The notes under the pieces: generated by a model
Told to the model about the DNA's origin: nothing
Database searches by the model: none
Seen by the model: the letters and a program-made list of their open reading frames with translations, nothing else
Position numbers and translations under genes: made by a program
Source: BOG-908 sp964242115
Lineage (GTDB): Bacteria > Pseudomonadota > Alphaproteobacteria > Acetobacterales > Acetobacteraceae
DNA: 64,000 nucleotides
NCBI GenBank assembly: GCA_964242115.1
Contig: CAXSZX010000018.1
Span: 45,008-109,007, forward strand
Direction: 5' to 3'
In this document: positions 16,415-24,601 of the stretch, in pieces
Layout of the letters: the number at the start of each line of letters is the position of its first letter
How positions within the stretch are numbered: the first letter of the stretch is position 1

Positions 16415-16672
16415 TCTTACCCGTGATACGCCCGTGCCAAACCCACCCCGCCCGCTGGCCGCCGCCGCCTTGGCAGGAGGACGGTGCCCGTCGGCCATCG
16501 CCGGATACCGACTTTACCGGCTGGCCGGTCGTGTGTCAGGCATGCCGCTTGCTCCTCGCCTGAGCCGTCGGACGGCTGACAGGCATGCCGCCGGCCGCGC
16601 CGGCAGGCGTATGCCACGCCACGAACAAAATGCTGCGCGGTGCTGACCGCCAGCGAGCCGAGGAGTAACTGG
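16415..16672. other. Intergenic region before the MoxR gene
   Basis: No gene supported. It contains a 12-base direct repeat, CAGGCATGCCGC, at 16537-16548 and 16580-16591, flanking an AGCCGTC/GACGGCT palindrome. It could be an operator, but nothing else supports that. Confidence 0.4.
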
Positions 16673-17515
16673 GTGACCGCATTCAAAAGCACAGACAGCT
16701 ACATCGCCTCCCGCGACCTCGAGGTGGCGGTCAACGCCGCGGTGACCCTGCAGCGGCCGCTGCTGGTGAAGGGCGAACCGGGCACCGGCAAGACGGTGCT
16801 GGCGCACGAGGTGGCTGCAGCGCTCGGCATGCCGCTCATCGAATGGCACGTGAAGAGCACCACCCGGGCGCAGCAGGGCCTGTATGAATACGACGCGGTT
16901 TCGCGCCTCCGCGACGGCCAGCTGGGCGACGCGCGCGTGCACGACATCGCCAACTACATCGTACGCGGCAAGCTGTGGGATGCGTTCGCGGCGGACGCGC
17001 AATCCGTCGTGCTGATCGACGAGATCGACAAGGCCGACATCGAGTTTCCCAACGATTTGCTGCTCGAGCTCGATCGCATGCAGTTCTTCGTCTACGAGAC
17101 GCGGCAGACGGTGACCGCACGCCAGCGCCCGGTGGTGATCATCACGTCGAACAACGAAAAGGAGCTGCCGGACGCCTTCCTGCGCCGCTGCTTTTTCCAC
17201 TACATCCGCTTCCCCGACCGCGAGACGATGGAGCGCATCGTGCAGTCGCACTACCCAGGCATCCGCCAGGACCTCGCACGCGAGGCGCTGACGATGTTCT
17301 TCCGCGTGCGCGAGCTGCCCGGGCTGAAAAAGAAGCCGGCAACCAGCGAGCTGCTGGACTGGCTGAAGCTGCTGATGATCGAGGACATGCCGGCCGAGGC
17401 GCTGCGGACGCGCGAGAAGACGGTGGTGATCCCGCCGCTGCACGGCGCGCTGCTGAAGAACGAGCAGGACGTGCACCTGTTCGAGCGGCTTGCGTTCATG
17501 GCGCGGCGCGAGTGA
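16673..17515 (+). CDS. MoxR-family AAA+ ATPase
   Basis: 280 residues. Walker A is GEPGTGKT (34-41), Walker B VLIDEID (113-119), followed by sensor 1 (VVIITSNNEKELPDAFLRR). The family are chaperone-like ATPases that work with a von Willebrand factor A partner to mature or insert metals into protein complexes. The GTG at 16673 is chosen because AGGAG stands 7 bases upstream; another GTG at 16640 is possible. The partner VWA gene (18128-19306) lies downstream on the same strand, separated by repeat copy 6 and about 460 bp of unassigned sequence. The actual substrate is unknown. Confidence 0.92.
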   Translation: MTAFKSTDSYIASRDLEVAVNAAVTLQRPLLVKGEPGTGKTVLAHEVAAALGMPLIEWHVKSTTRAQQGLYEYDAVSRLRDGQLGDARVHDIANYIVRGKLWDAFAADAQSVVLIDEIDKADIEFPNDLLLELDRMQFFVYETRQTVTARQRPVVIITSNNEKELPDAFLRRCFFHYIRFPDRETMERIVQSHYPGIRQDLAREALTMFFRVRELPGLKKKPATSELLDWLKLLMIEDMPAEALRTREKTVVIPPLHGALLKNEQDVHLFERLAFMARRE

Positions 17516-17528
17516 AGCGCGCAGGAAA

Positions 17529-17666
17529 GAAAGCAAGGCCTTCTTTTCTGAAGAAAACAAGCAAAAGGCTTTTGATCCGGCTGTCGCGGAGGTGTCTGCA
17601 GCAAGTATTCCAGGGAACAAAAGTTTTTTGGTTCTTTTTTTCAAAAAAGAACCGCTTGCTTGCTTT
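17529..17666. repeat. Dispersed dyad repeat, copy 6
   Basis: C-arm GCAAGGCCTTCTTTTCTGAA, core CCGGCTGTCGCGGAG, T-arm with CAAAAGTTTTTTGGTTC ending GAACCGCTTGCTTGC. It lies between the MoxR and VWA genes. Confidence 0.92.
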
Positions 17667-18127
17667 CAACCGGTCAACACATGGCGCCGTCTACGTATGA
17701 GTTGGAGAGCTTCGCAGGTGACCGAGGAAGCCAGTGTCTGGAGAGCAATCCTGAAAGTGGGCGGAACAACCTCGTCAACGGTCGAGAGCGTGAGAGAAAA
17801 CACGGATCCGCCAACTTCTGTGTTCGAGGCCAGTGACAACGTGCGTGCAGCGAACGCTGATGTAGGTGGAGACCAGCGGAGTTTGGATGTCCGTAGCCCG
17901 ACCCGCCTACTCGTCAGAACCGAAGCCACCTCCCGGACGAAGGGTCCAGGTGACAAACGTGCAGCCGCCGATCATCCGACGCTAAACTACGGTGCCGCCA
18001 CGCGAAGCGAGCGTGTTGCGCGCAATTGGCTGGAAAAAGGTCGCGGTCTGTCAGACCAATTCGACAAGATGCAAAATCAGGTGAAGCGTGTTTCGGCCGA
18101 AGTATTCGCTCCGGGAGCCACGCACTG
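17667..18127. other. Unassigned 461-bp stretch between MoxR and VWA genes
   Basis: A 143-codon plus-strand frame opens at 17697 and its TGA overlaps the VWA start codon (TGATG). It lacks GC-rich third positions, has no ribosome-binding site that I trust and no recognisable motif. I do not call it a gene, though the stop-start overlap is worth noting. Confidence 0.4.
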
Positions 18128-19306
18128 ATGTTCGCAACCTTCGTCCAGCAGCTTCGCACCGCCGGCCTGCCGGTCTCGATCACCGAGTACCTGGCACTGA
18201 TGGGTGCCATGAAGGCCAACGTCGCCGCCTACGACATCGACGATTTCTACTTTCTCGCCCGCGCCACGCTGGTGAAGGACGAACGCCACCTCGACCGGTT
18301 CGACCGCGTGTTCGCAACCGTGTTCCAGGGCCTTGAACACCCGCCAGGCGACCCCGCCACCGACATTCCCGACGAGTGGCTGCGCAAGATCGCCGAGAAG
18401 AATCTCTCGCCGGAGGAGATGGCCGCCATTGAGGCGATGGGCGGTTTCGAGAAGCTGATGGAAACTCTCAGGCAACGTCTGGAAGAACAGAAGGAACGCC
18501 ACCAGGGCGGCAGCAAGTGGATCGGCACCGGCGGCACCTCGCCGTTCGGCGCTTACGGCTACAACCCCGAAGGCATCCGCATCGGCCAGGCGGAATCGCG
18601 CCACCGACGCGCCGTGAAGGTGTGGGACAAGCGCGATTTCCGCGACCTCGACGGCGACACCGAGCTCGGCACCCGCAACATGAAAGTCGCCTTGCGCCGC
18701 CTGCGTCGTTTCGCACGCCAGGGTGCCGCTACCGAGCTCGACCTGCCCGGCACCATCCACGCCACCGCCAGCAACGCCGGCAGCCTGGACCTCAAGATGG
18801 TTCCCGAGCGGCACAACGCGGTGAAGATCCTGCTGCTGCTCGACGTCGGCGGCTCGATGGACGATTTCGTCCGCACCTCGCAGGAGCTGTTCTCCGCCGT
18901 GCGCTCCGAGTTCAAGCACATGGAGCATTTCTACTTCCACAACTGCGTCTACGAACGCGTCTGGCGCGAGAACCGACGGCGCGACCACACCTCCATCTCG
19001 ACCTGGGACCTGATGCGCACCTACGGCGCCGACTACAAGCTGATCTTCGTCGGCGACGCGACGATGAGTCCCTATGAGGTGGTCCAGCCAGGCGGCAGCG
19101 TGGAGCACTGGAACGAGGAAGCCGGCCGCGTCTGGATCGAGCGCCTGACTGGACATTTCCGCAGCGCCGCCTGGCTGAATCCGGCCAAGCAGGACTACTG
19201 GGCCTACACGCACTCGACCGTGCTGCTGCGCGAGCTGATGCAGCAGCGCATGTTTCCGCTGACGCTGAGTGGCTTGGACGACATGACTCGGGAGCTGTCC
19301 CGCTAG
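18128..19306 (+). CDS. VWA-domain CoxE-like protein, partner of MoxR
   Basis: 392 residues. A helical N-terminal half (VQQLRTAGLPVSITEYLAL, then DDFYFLARATLVKDERHLDR) precedes a basic linker. The von Willebrand A domain begins near residue 230. Its metal-site motif is LLLLDVGGSMDDF, with Gly in place of the first Ser of the usual DxSxS, a variant common in this CoxE/DUF58-like group. Further segments YFHNCVYERVW and FVGDATMSPYE fit the fold. Proteins of this type act with MoxR ATPases in cofactor or complex maturation, as in carbon monoxide dehydrogenase loci, but no cox structural genes are present here. It is cytoplasmic. Confidence 0.9.
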   Translation: MFATFVQQLRTAGLPVSITEYLALMGAMKANVAAYDIDDFYFLARATLVKDERHLDRFDRVFATVFQGLEHPPGDPATDIPDEWLRKIAEKNLSPEEMAAIEAMGGFEKLMETLRQRLEEQKERHQGGSKWIGTGGTSPFGAYGYNPEGIRIGQAESRHRRAVKVWDKRDFRDLDGDTELGTRNMKVALRRLRRFARQGAATELDLPGTIHATASNAGSLDLKMVPERHNAVKILLLLDVGGSMDDFVRTSQELFSAVRSEFKHMEHFYFHNCVYERVWRENRRRDHTSISTWDLMRTYGADYKLIFVGDATMSPYEVVQPGGSVEHWNEEAGRVWIERLTGHFRSAAWLNPAKQDYWAYTHSTVLLRELMQQRMFPLTLSGLDDMTRELSR

Positions 19307-19339
19307 CAAGGGCCGACGCTCGTTGCAGAGCCAAAGGTG

Positions 19340-19474
19340 AAAGCAAGCGCTTCTTTTCGAGAAAAAGAAGCAAAAAGCTTTTGTCACGGCTGTCGCGGAC
19401 TCACCCGCACGGCACGACCAAGGGAGCAAAAGTTTTTTGGTTCTCTTTTCAAAAAAGAACCGCTTGCCTTGCTC
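19340..19474. repeat. Dispersed dyad repeat, copy 7
   Basis: C-arm CGCTTCTTTTCGAGAAAAAG, core CACGGCTGTCGCGGAC, T-arm CAAAAGTTTTTTGGTTCTC ending GAACCGCTTGCC. It lies between the VWA and glutathione transferase genes. Confidence 0.92.
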
Positions 19475-19548
19475 TCCTGCCGTATCCGGGCAGTTGCGAA
19501 CACAGCGCCATCGTGCCAGGCATCGCGCGTGCAGCGTCAGGTCCTCAC

Positions 19549-20211
19549 ATGATCACCGTCCACCACCTCAACAACTCCCGCTCGCAGCGCATCCTCTGGC
19601 TGCTCGAGGAACTCGGCGTGCCATACGAGGTGAAACGCTACGAGCGCGACGCCAAGACGATGCTCGCCCCGCCGGAGCTGCACGCCGTCCACCCCCTTGG
19701 CAAGTCGCCGGTGATCACCGACGGCGACAAGACTATCGCCGAGACCGGCGCCATCGTCGAGTACCTGCTCGACACCTACGGCGAGGGCCGCCTCGCGCCC
19801 GCCGCCGGCACGCCGGAGCGTTTGCGCTACGTCTACTGGCTGCACTTCGCCGAGGGGTCGGCCATGCCGCCACTAGTGATGACGCTGGTGTTCGGTGCCA
19901 TCCCAGCCCGCGTGCCGTTCTTTATCCGCCCGGTCGCCAAGCTGATCAGCGAGACCGTGCAGAAGAATTTTCTGCGCCCCAACATCGAGGCCCAGCTGAC
20001 TCTGATGGAATCTGAGCTCGCAAACGGCGGCTGGTTCGCCGGCGCGGCGTTCACCGCGGCCGACGTGATGATGAGCTTCCCGGTAGAAGCGGCCGCCACG
20101 CGCGGTGGCCTGGGAGAAGCGCCCAAGCTGAAGGCGTGGCTCGCGCGCATCCACGCCCGCCCTGCCTACCAGGCAGCCCTGCAACGCGGCGGCGCTTACG
20201 CCTACGCCTGA
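19549..20211 (+). CDS. Glutathione S-transferase family protein
   Basis: 220 residues from the ATG at 19549; upstream in-frame sequence is repeat. The N-terminal thioredoxin-like domain has MITVHHLNNSRSQRILWLLE, with a Ser in the region of the catalytic residue. The glutathione-contact segment HPLGKSPVITDGDKTIAETG carries the cis-proline and the ET/S pair. The all-helical C-terminal domain ends ADVMMSFPVEAA and a tail typical of bacterial GSTs. It probably conjugates glutathione to electrophiles or acts as a peroxidase. Substrate unknown. It stands alone between two repeats or gaps. Confidence 0.93.
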   Translation: MITVHHLNNSRSQRILWLLEELGVPYEVKRYERDAKTMLAPPELHAVHPLGKSPVITDGDKTIAETGAIVEYLLDTYGEGRLAPAAGTPERLRYVYWLHFAEGSAMPPLVMTLVFGAIPARVPFFIRPVAKLISETVQKNFLRPNIEAQLTLMESELANGGWFAGAAFTAADVMMSFPVEAAATRGGLGEAPKLKAWLARIHARPAYQAALQRGGAYAYA

Positions 20212-20405
20212 CACGGTGGTCCGGGGCACCCGGCTGACAGGCGGACATTCGGCCCGAAGGTGTTGGCGTCGAGGCCGGAATCAGATCAAGAAGGTGGCGT
20301 TCCCTGACGGGCGCTGGCCGGCGCGCGGGCAACGGTAAAGACAAAGCTTCTTGCTTGTTTTTCTTGCAACAGGGGAGTCTTTGCTCCCGTGCCGGAGGAC
20401 CAACC

Positions 20406-20969
20406 ATGGGCGAAACCCTCGAGACCCACGAACACGCCGAAGAGGCCGCACATGGCGGCCGCCGCCACACCGCCCTGCTAATCGCCGTGCTCGCTGCCGG
20501 TCTGGCGTTCACCGAGCAGGGCGCCCAGCACGCGCAGACCAGGATGTCGGACAGCGCCATCTCGGCTGCCGACGTCTGGGCCGAGTATCAGGCCAAATCC
20601 ACCCGCGCCAACGAGGTCCGCGAGTTGGCCCAGCTCGCCGCCCTGCTGCCAGCCGACCCTGGCCACGACCCGGCCGCCGTCCAGGCACGCTTCGCAGCCG
20701 ACATCGCCCGCTTCGAGACCGATCCCGCCTCCGGCAAGCAGGCGCTGGCGACGCGTGCGCAAGGCATGGAGCGCGCACGCGATGCTGCCCACGAGCGGCT
20801 GGAGGCGTTCGACAACGCCGCGGCCGCTCTTCAGCTCGGCATCGTGCTGACCACCGCGTCCGTCATCACCGGCTCGCTCATGCTGGTCTGGGGCGGCTTG
20901 CTGCTCGGCCTTGCGGGTGCGGCACTGGGTGTGCTCGGCCTTGTCGCGCCAGCACTGGCCAGTATGTAA
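20406..20969 (+). CDS. DUF4337-like membrane protein
   Basis: 187 residues. It starts at ATG 20406 with GGAGG 9 bases upstream. The order is a short acidic/histidine-rich N-terminus (ETHEHAEEAAHGGRRH), a first membrane helix (about 21-36), a long periplasmic helical segment rich in Ala, Glu and Arg, and then two closely spaced hydrophobic segments (about 143-185). This layout and the sequence around AISAADVWAEYQAKSTR match the DUF4337 family, whose function is unknown. It sits alone. Confidence 0.75.
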   Translation: MGETLETHEHAEEAAHGGRRHTALLIAVLAAGLAFTEQGAQHAQTRMSDSAISAADVWAEYQAKSTRANEVRELAQLAALLPADPGHDPAAVQARFAADIARFETDPASGKQALATRAQGMERARDAAHERLEAFDNAAAALQLGIVLTTASVITGSLMLVWGGLLLGLAGAALGVLGLVAPALASM

Positions 20970-21131
20970 CCGACTGTCACAAAAACGAGCCTGCATCATG
21001 GTATGTGTCTTTTTTCACAACGAAAAAGGTTGACGCAGCCTGCCTTGCGCTAACTTCCCGTCTGGCTCTGCCGAGTTGAGAGGCCGGTCGCCTGCCGAAT
21101 TTCTCGGCGGCAGTCAGGACGTGATGGTCGG

Positions 21132-21944
21132 ATGGTTCTGGAAAGCTTCTTTGCCGGTGATTTCCCGAGATATTTCGACGACGTTCTGAAACGCAAACCG
21201 CTCTGGCTGTTCGTGCATGTTCCCAAGACCGCAGGAAGCTCGCTTAACGGTGAGCTCGTGCCGATCCTCTCGCCCAGTCACCACATCTTCGTGGATTACA
21301 AGGCCCTCGATCAGCGCCCGTTTCACGAAATGCTCGACGAGTCGGTCTCGCAATTCATCAACTTGGCCGGCACGCAACGTTACGCCTACTGCACCGGGCA
21401 CATCACCGCCGACCATGTGAGCCGCATCGCCCGAAGCGTGCCTGACGTGCGTCCGATGACGTTGTTGCGCGATCCGGTTGCCCGCTTCGTTTCAGACTAC
21501 CGCTACCAGTGCTCGCCCATGCACCCGGGTCACGAGGCGTTCAGGCGCGCGCACCCGGCGATCGAGTCCTACCTCGAGCTGCCGGGCGAGTGGAACAAGG
21601 CGTCCGGCCACCTGCTACCGGGCGAGTTGCGCCATGAAGGCGACACCACCGCCTGCGTGAACTACCTGACCGCGCGTTACGACCTGATCGGCATCCAGGA
21701 GGATTACGCGCTGACCCTGCGCCTGGTCAGCACGCTTGCCGGCGCGCCACGGCGGCCCACGGTGCGCAAGCGGATCAACACGCCCACCGCGGAGACACAG
21801 GTGGCGCTCTCGCCGGAAACCGAGGCGCGTATACGGTCGCGCAACGCGCTCGACATCGCTGTCTATGAGGTTCTGGCGGCACGGTTTGCCAGCGTGCGTG
21901 CGGGGCTTATTGAGTACTTGGATCGAGTTGGTCCGCTCAAGTAA
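21132..21944 (+). CDS. Sulfotransferase family 2-like protein
   Basis: 270 residues. LFVHVPKTAGSSLNG (26-40) is the 5'-phosphosulfate-binding loop, and LLRDPVARFVSDYRY (about 110-124) is the 3'-phosphate-binding segment. Both are diagnostic of PAPS-dependent sulfotransferases of the carbohydrate type. The likely reaction is transfer of a sulfuryl group to a cell-surface sugar or another acceptor, which I cannot identify. No glycan genes adjoin it. The stop codon is directly followed by repeat copy 8. Confidence 0.85.
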   Translation: MVLESFFAGDFPRYFDDVLKRKPLWLFVHVPKTAGSSLNGELVPILSPSHHIFVDYKALDQRPFHEMLDESVSQFINLAGTQRYAYCTGHITADHVSRIARSVPDVRPMTLLRDPVARFVSDYRYQCSPMHPGHEAFRRAHPAIESYLELPGEWNKASGHLLPGELRHEGDTTACVNYLTARYDLIGIQEDYALTLRLVSTLAGAPRRPTVRKRINTPTAETQVALSPETEARIRSRNALDIAVYEVLAARFASVRAGLIEYLDRVGPLK

Positions 21945-22075
21945 GCAAGCGAGCGGTTCTTTCTGAGAGAAAGGACCAGAAAACTTTTGTCTCTTGGGTA
22001 AGCGTCTGCGGGCGACTCCGCGACAGCGCTGATAAAAGTTTTTTGCTTCTTCTTTTCCAAAAAAGAAGGCTTTGT
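21943..22075. repeat. Dispersed dyad repeat, copy 8
   Basis: Reverse orientation: T-arm AAGCAAGCGAGCGGTTCTTT, core CTCCGCGACAGC, C-arm CTTCTTCTTTTCC...GAAGGC. It lies between the sulfotransferase and epimerase genes. Confidence 0.9.
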
Positions 22076-22101
22076 TTCGGTTGCCTTGTCCAAGGAAAAC
22101 C

Positions 22102-23085
22102 ATGGAGCTAACTCCCGCCACGCGGGTCTTCGTCACCGGCGGCTCCGGCTTCGTCGGCCGCGAACTGATCGCTGCCCTGCACGCGCGCGGTTGCCCGGTC
22201 ACCGCACTCGCCCGCTCTGGCCTGGCCGCAGACACCGTCGCCGCCTGGGGTGCCGAGCCAGTACGCGGCGACCTCTCCAGCCTCAACGTGCTTGCCGCCG
22301 GGATGACCGGCTGCGCGGCCACCATCCACGCCGCCGCCGACACCCGCGACTGGGGCCGGCGCGAGGACTTCCTGGAGACCACCGTGCGCGGCACAGAGCG
22401 GGTGATCGAGGCCGCGCGTATGGCGGGCGTCTCGCGCCTCGTCCACATCGGCACCGAAGCCGTGCTGGCGGGCGGGGCGCCGATTGTGGGTGCCGACGAG
22501 ACCTGGCTATACCCGGGCAAGCCGGCCGGGCTGTATCCGTGGTCGAAGAGCCTGGCCGAACAGGCAGTGCTGGCGGCAAACGACTTCTCGCTCGGCACCG
22601 TTTCCGTGCGGCCGCGCTTCGTGTGGGGGCGCGGCGACACCTCGCTGCTGCCGCTGTTGCTGAGTGCCATGCGTGCCGGCCAGTTCGCCTGGTTCGGCGG
22701 CGGCCACCACCTCAGTTCCACGTGCCACGTGCGCAACGTGGCCGAGGGCGCGCTGCTCGCCATCGAACACGGCACCGGCGGGCAGGCGTATTTTCTGACC
22801 GACGGGCCGCCGGTGGACCTCCGCCTCTTCCTCACCGAAATGGCAGCGACCCAGGGCGTGGCGGCACCACGGCGTTCAGCGCCGTTGTGGGTGGCGCGCG
22901 CGATGGCCGCTGCCGGCGAGGCGTTGTGGGGCACGCTGAAGCTGGCCGGCCGGCCGCCGATCACGCGCACTGCGCTGGCGCTGTTCTTCTCGGAGGTGAC
23001 GGTGCGCGACGACAAGGCGCGGCGCGAACTGGGCTACACGTCGCACGTCAGCATGGCGGAAGGCTTGGCGGAGATGCGCGCGTGA
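22102..23085 (+). CDS. NAD(P)-dependent epimerase/dehydratase (extended SDR family)
   Basis: 327 residues from the ATG at 22102. The Rossmann motif GGSGFVG is at 13-19. A typical extended-SDR catalytic YxxxK is Y145-K149 (YPWSK). Other fold landmarks are AATIHAAADTRDW and SVRPRFVWGRGD. It resembles the group of 3-beta-hydroxysteroid dehydrogenase-like and sugar-nucleotide epimerases, but I cannot say which substrate it uses. It is cytoplasmic. It lies alone between repeat copy 8 and a long decayed-repeat region. Confidence 0.9.
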   Translation: MELTPATRVFVTGGSGFVGRELIAALHARGCPVTALARSGLAADTVAAWGAEPVRGDLSSLNVLAAGMTGCAATIHAAADTRDWGRREDFLETTVRGTERVIEAARMAGVSRLVHIGTEAVLAGGAPIVGADETWLYPGKPAGLYPWSKSLAEQAVLAANDFSLGTVSVRPRFVWGRGDTSLLPLLLSAMRAGQFAWFGGGHHLSSTCHVRNVAEGALLAIEHGTGGQAYFLTDGPPVDLRLFLTEMAATQGVAAPRRSAPLWVARAMAAAGEALWGTLKLAGRPPITRTALALFFSEVTVRDDKARRELGYTSHVSMAEGLAEMRA

Positions 23086-23104
23086 TCTTTGCTAGAACGA
23101 AAGA

Positions 23105-23395
23105 AAGTAAGCGGTTCTTTTTTGAAAAAAAGAACCAAAAAACTTTTGTCCTATAGTGTCTGCTGCAGAACGGCCCGCGACTCGCGGGCGATCAGCTTTT
23201 AATCTCGTTTGCAAACAGGACTCTCTGCCTCGTGCCAGCGGCCGTGGACCATGACCCCCGGCAGCCGGTAACGAAGACAGGTTTGCTTTTCAAACGCAGC
23301 AGAAATCTTAGTTTTTATATTGTCAAGTTCACATAGCAGCACTCAAGAAAATGAAAGTTTTAGGTTCTTTACTTCAAAAAAGAGCTGCTTGCTTC
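23105..23395. repeat. Dispersed dyad repeat, copy 9, arms separated by 197 bp
   Basis: An intact T-arm at 23105-23150 (GTAAGCGGTTCTTTTTTG, AACCAAAAAACTTTTGTC) and a worn T-type arm at 23348-23395 (GAAAGTTTTAGGTTCTTTAC ... GCTGCTTGC). The usual CGCGACAGC core is missing, and about 197 unrelated bases lie between the arms. Confidence 0.7.
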
Positions 23396-23489
23396 ACCTG
23401 TCACTGGTAAATCTGAGACGGTTGACATGAGCCGCCGACGTTTTGACGGTTCGAGTTCTATCATCGAAAGCGTGGCCTGTTCCGTTCAA

Positions 23490-23585
23490 AGCAGCGAAAA
23501 CTCTTCTGTATGATGTCGCGGAGATGTCCGCAGCCTGCACCAACAAGACCAGAAATTTAATGGTCTTCGTCAAACAGCTTGCATG
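23490..23585. repeat. Decayed dispersed repeat, copy 10
   Basis: Recognisable pieces in the right order: GCAGCGAAAACTCTTCTGTA, TGTCGCGGAGATGTCCGCAG, then AATTTAATGGTCTTCGTCAA and CAGCTTGCAT. Many substitutions indicate an old, unselected copy. Confidence 0.55.
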
Positions 23586-23623
23586 GCTCGCCTATTATCA
23601 ACCAAGATTGCGGGCTGCCGGTT

Positions 23624-24448
23624 TCAAACCCCGTGCGACTTGAACCATGCCAGCGCCTCCGACCAACCCGCCTGTGCGGCGGCCTGGTTGTAGGTGGCAC
23701 GGTAGTCGGCGTGGAACCCGTGCCCTGCGTCCGGGAACACCTTGATCTCTATTGCATGCCCGGCATCGCGCGCCACCTGTGCGGCAGTCTGCACGTCGGC
23801 CGGCTTGATGCTCGGGTCCTGGCCGCCATACAGCCCCAGCAGCGGGCAGTGCAAGGACGCAGCCAAATCCGTCGCCGTGTGCGGCTGGATGGTGGAGACG
23901 GCACCCTTCACCGGCCCGTACCACGCCACTGCCGCCTTCAGATGCGGGTTGTGCTCGGCAAACAGCCAGGTGTCCCGTCCGCCGCGGCAGAAGCCGGTCA
24001 CTCCCAAGCGGTTCAGGTCGCCGTGGTTGGCCCCGGCCCACACCGTGGTGCTGTCCAGGTCTGACAACATCGTGGCATCCGGCGCCTTGGAGATCACCTT
24101 AGCCACGATCTCGTGCGGGTCGGTCATCTTGGAAAGGTCGGCGATGCGCGCGTAGAGCTCGGGTGCGACGGCCAGGTAGCCCAGCTTGGCCAAACGGCGG
24201 CAGACGTCCTTGATGTATTCGTGGACGCCGAAGATCTCCTCGATCACCACGATGATCGGGAACGGACCGGCGCCTTGCGGCCGCGCGTAGTACGCGGGCA
24301 AGTGGCCGTCGGCGACGGGGATTTGCGCTTCGCCGGCATCCAGCCCGGCGCTGTCCGTATGGATCGGCGCGGTGTCGGCACGCGCGACTGCGGCGGTGAA
24401 GCCGGTCATCAGCGTGGTCATCAGGAAAGTCCGGCGATCGAAGGGCAC
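23624..24448 (-). CDS. Dienelactone hydrolase family protein, exported
   Basis: 274 residues with a twin-arginine-like leader (DRRTFLMTTLMTGFTAAVA). The alpha/beta-hydrolase core has the family's nucleophile cysteine in GFCRGG (C154), an acid in GGQDPS (D211) and a histidine in DAGHGFHADYR (H243). The E-E-I-F-G segment (70-74) is also characteristic. Bacterial homologues hydrolyse dienelactone or related esters, and many paralogues have no known substrate. The exported form suggests a periplasmic role. It is followed upstream by repeat copy 11 and is downstream of no evident operon partner. Confidence 0.9.
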   Translation of the reverse strand: MPFDRRTFLMTTLMTGFTAAVARADTAPIHTDSAGLDAGEAQIPVADGHLPAYYARPQGAGPFPIIVVIEEIFGVHEYIKDVCRRLAKLGYLAVAPELYARIADLSKMTDPHEIVAKVISKAPDATMLSDLDSTTVWAGANHGDLNRLGVTGFCRGGRDTWLFAEHNPHLKAAVAWYGPVKGAVSTIQPHTATDLAASLHCPLLGLYGGQDPSIKPADVQTAAQVARDAGHAIEIKVFPDAGHGFHADYRATYNQAAAQAGWSEALAWFKSHGV

Positions 24449-24461
24449 GTGGTAAACTCCA

Positions 24462-24598
24462 AAAAGAAAGAATCTTCTTTTTCGAGAAAAAGAAGCAAAA
24501 AGCTTTTGTTAGCGCTGTCGCGGAGGCTCCGGAGACGGATACCCAAGGAACAAAAGTTTTTTGGTTCTTTTTTTCAAAAAAGAACTGCTTGCTTGCTT
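24462..24598. repeat. Dispersed dyad repeat, copy 11
   Basis: C-arm CTTCTTTTTCGAGAAAAAGA, core GCGCTGTCGCGGAG, T-arm CAAAAGTTTTTTGGTTC ending GAACTGCTTGCTTGC. It lies between the glutamate dehydrogenase and hydrolase genes. Confidence 0.93.
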
Positions 24599-24601
24599 AC
24601 T

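Larger units (their letters stand above)
23086..23623. other. 538-bp intergenic region with decayed repeat copies
   Basis: No gene supported. It contains the two separated arms of repeat copy 9 and a worn copy 10. It also has two palindromes: GCCCGCGA/TCGCGGGC at 23173-23189 and GTTTGCAAAC at 23207-23216. Confidence 0.6.

Noticed and set aside
20337..20375. CTTCTTGCTTGTTTTTCTTGC upstream of the DUF4337 gene
   Set aside because: Faintly like a repeat arm but too short and imperfect to count.
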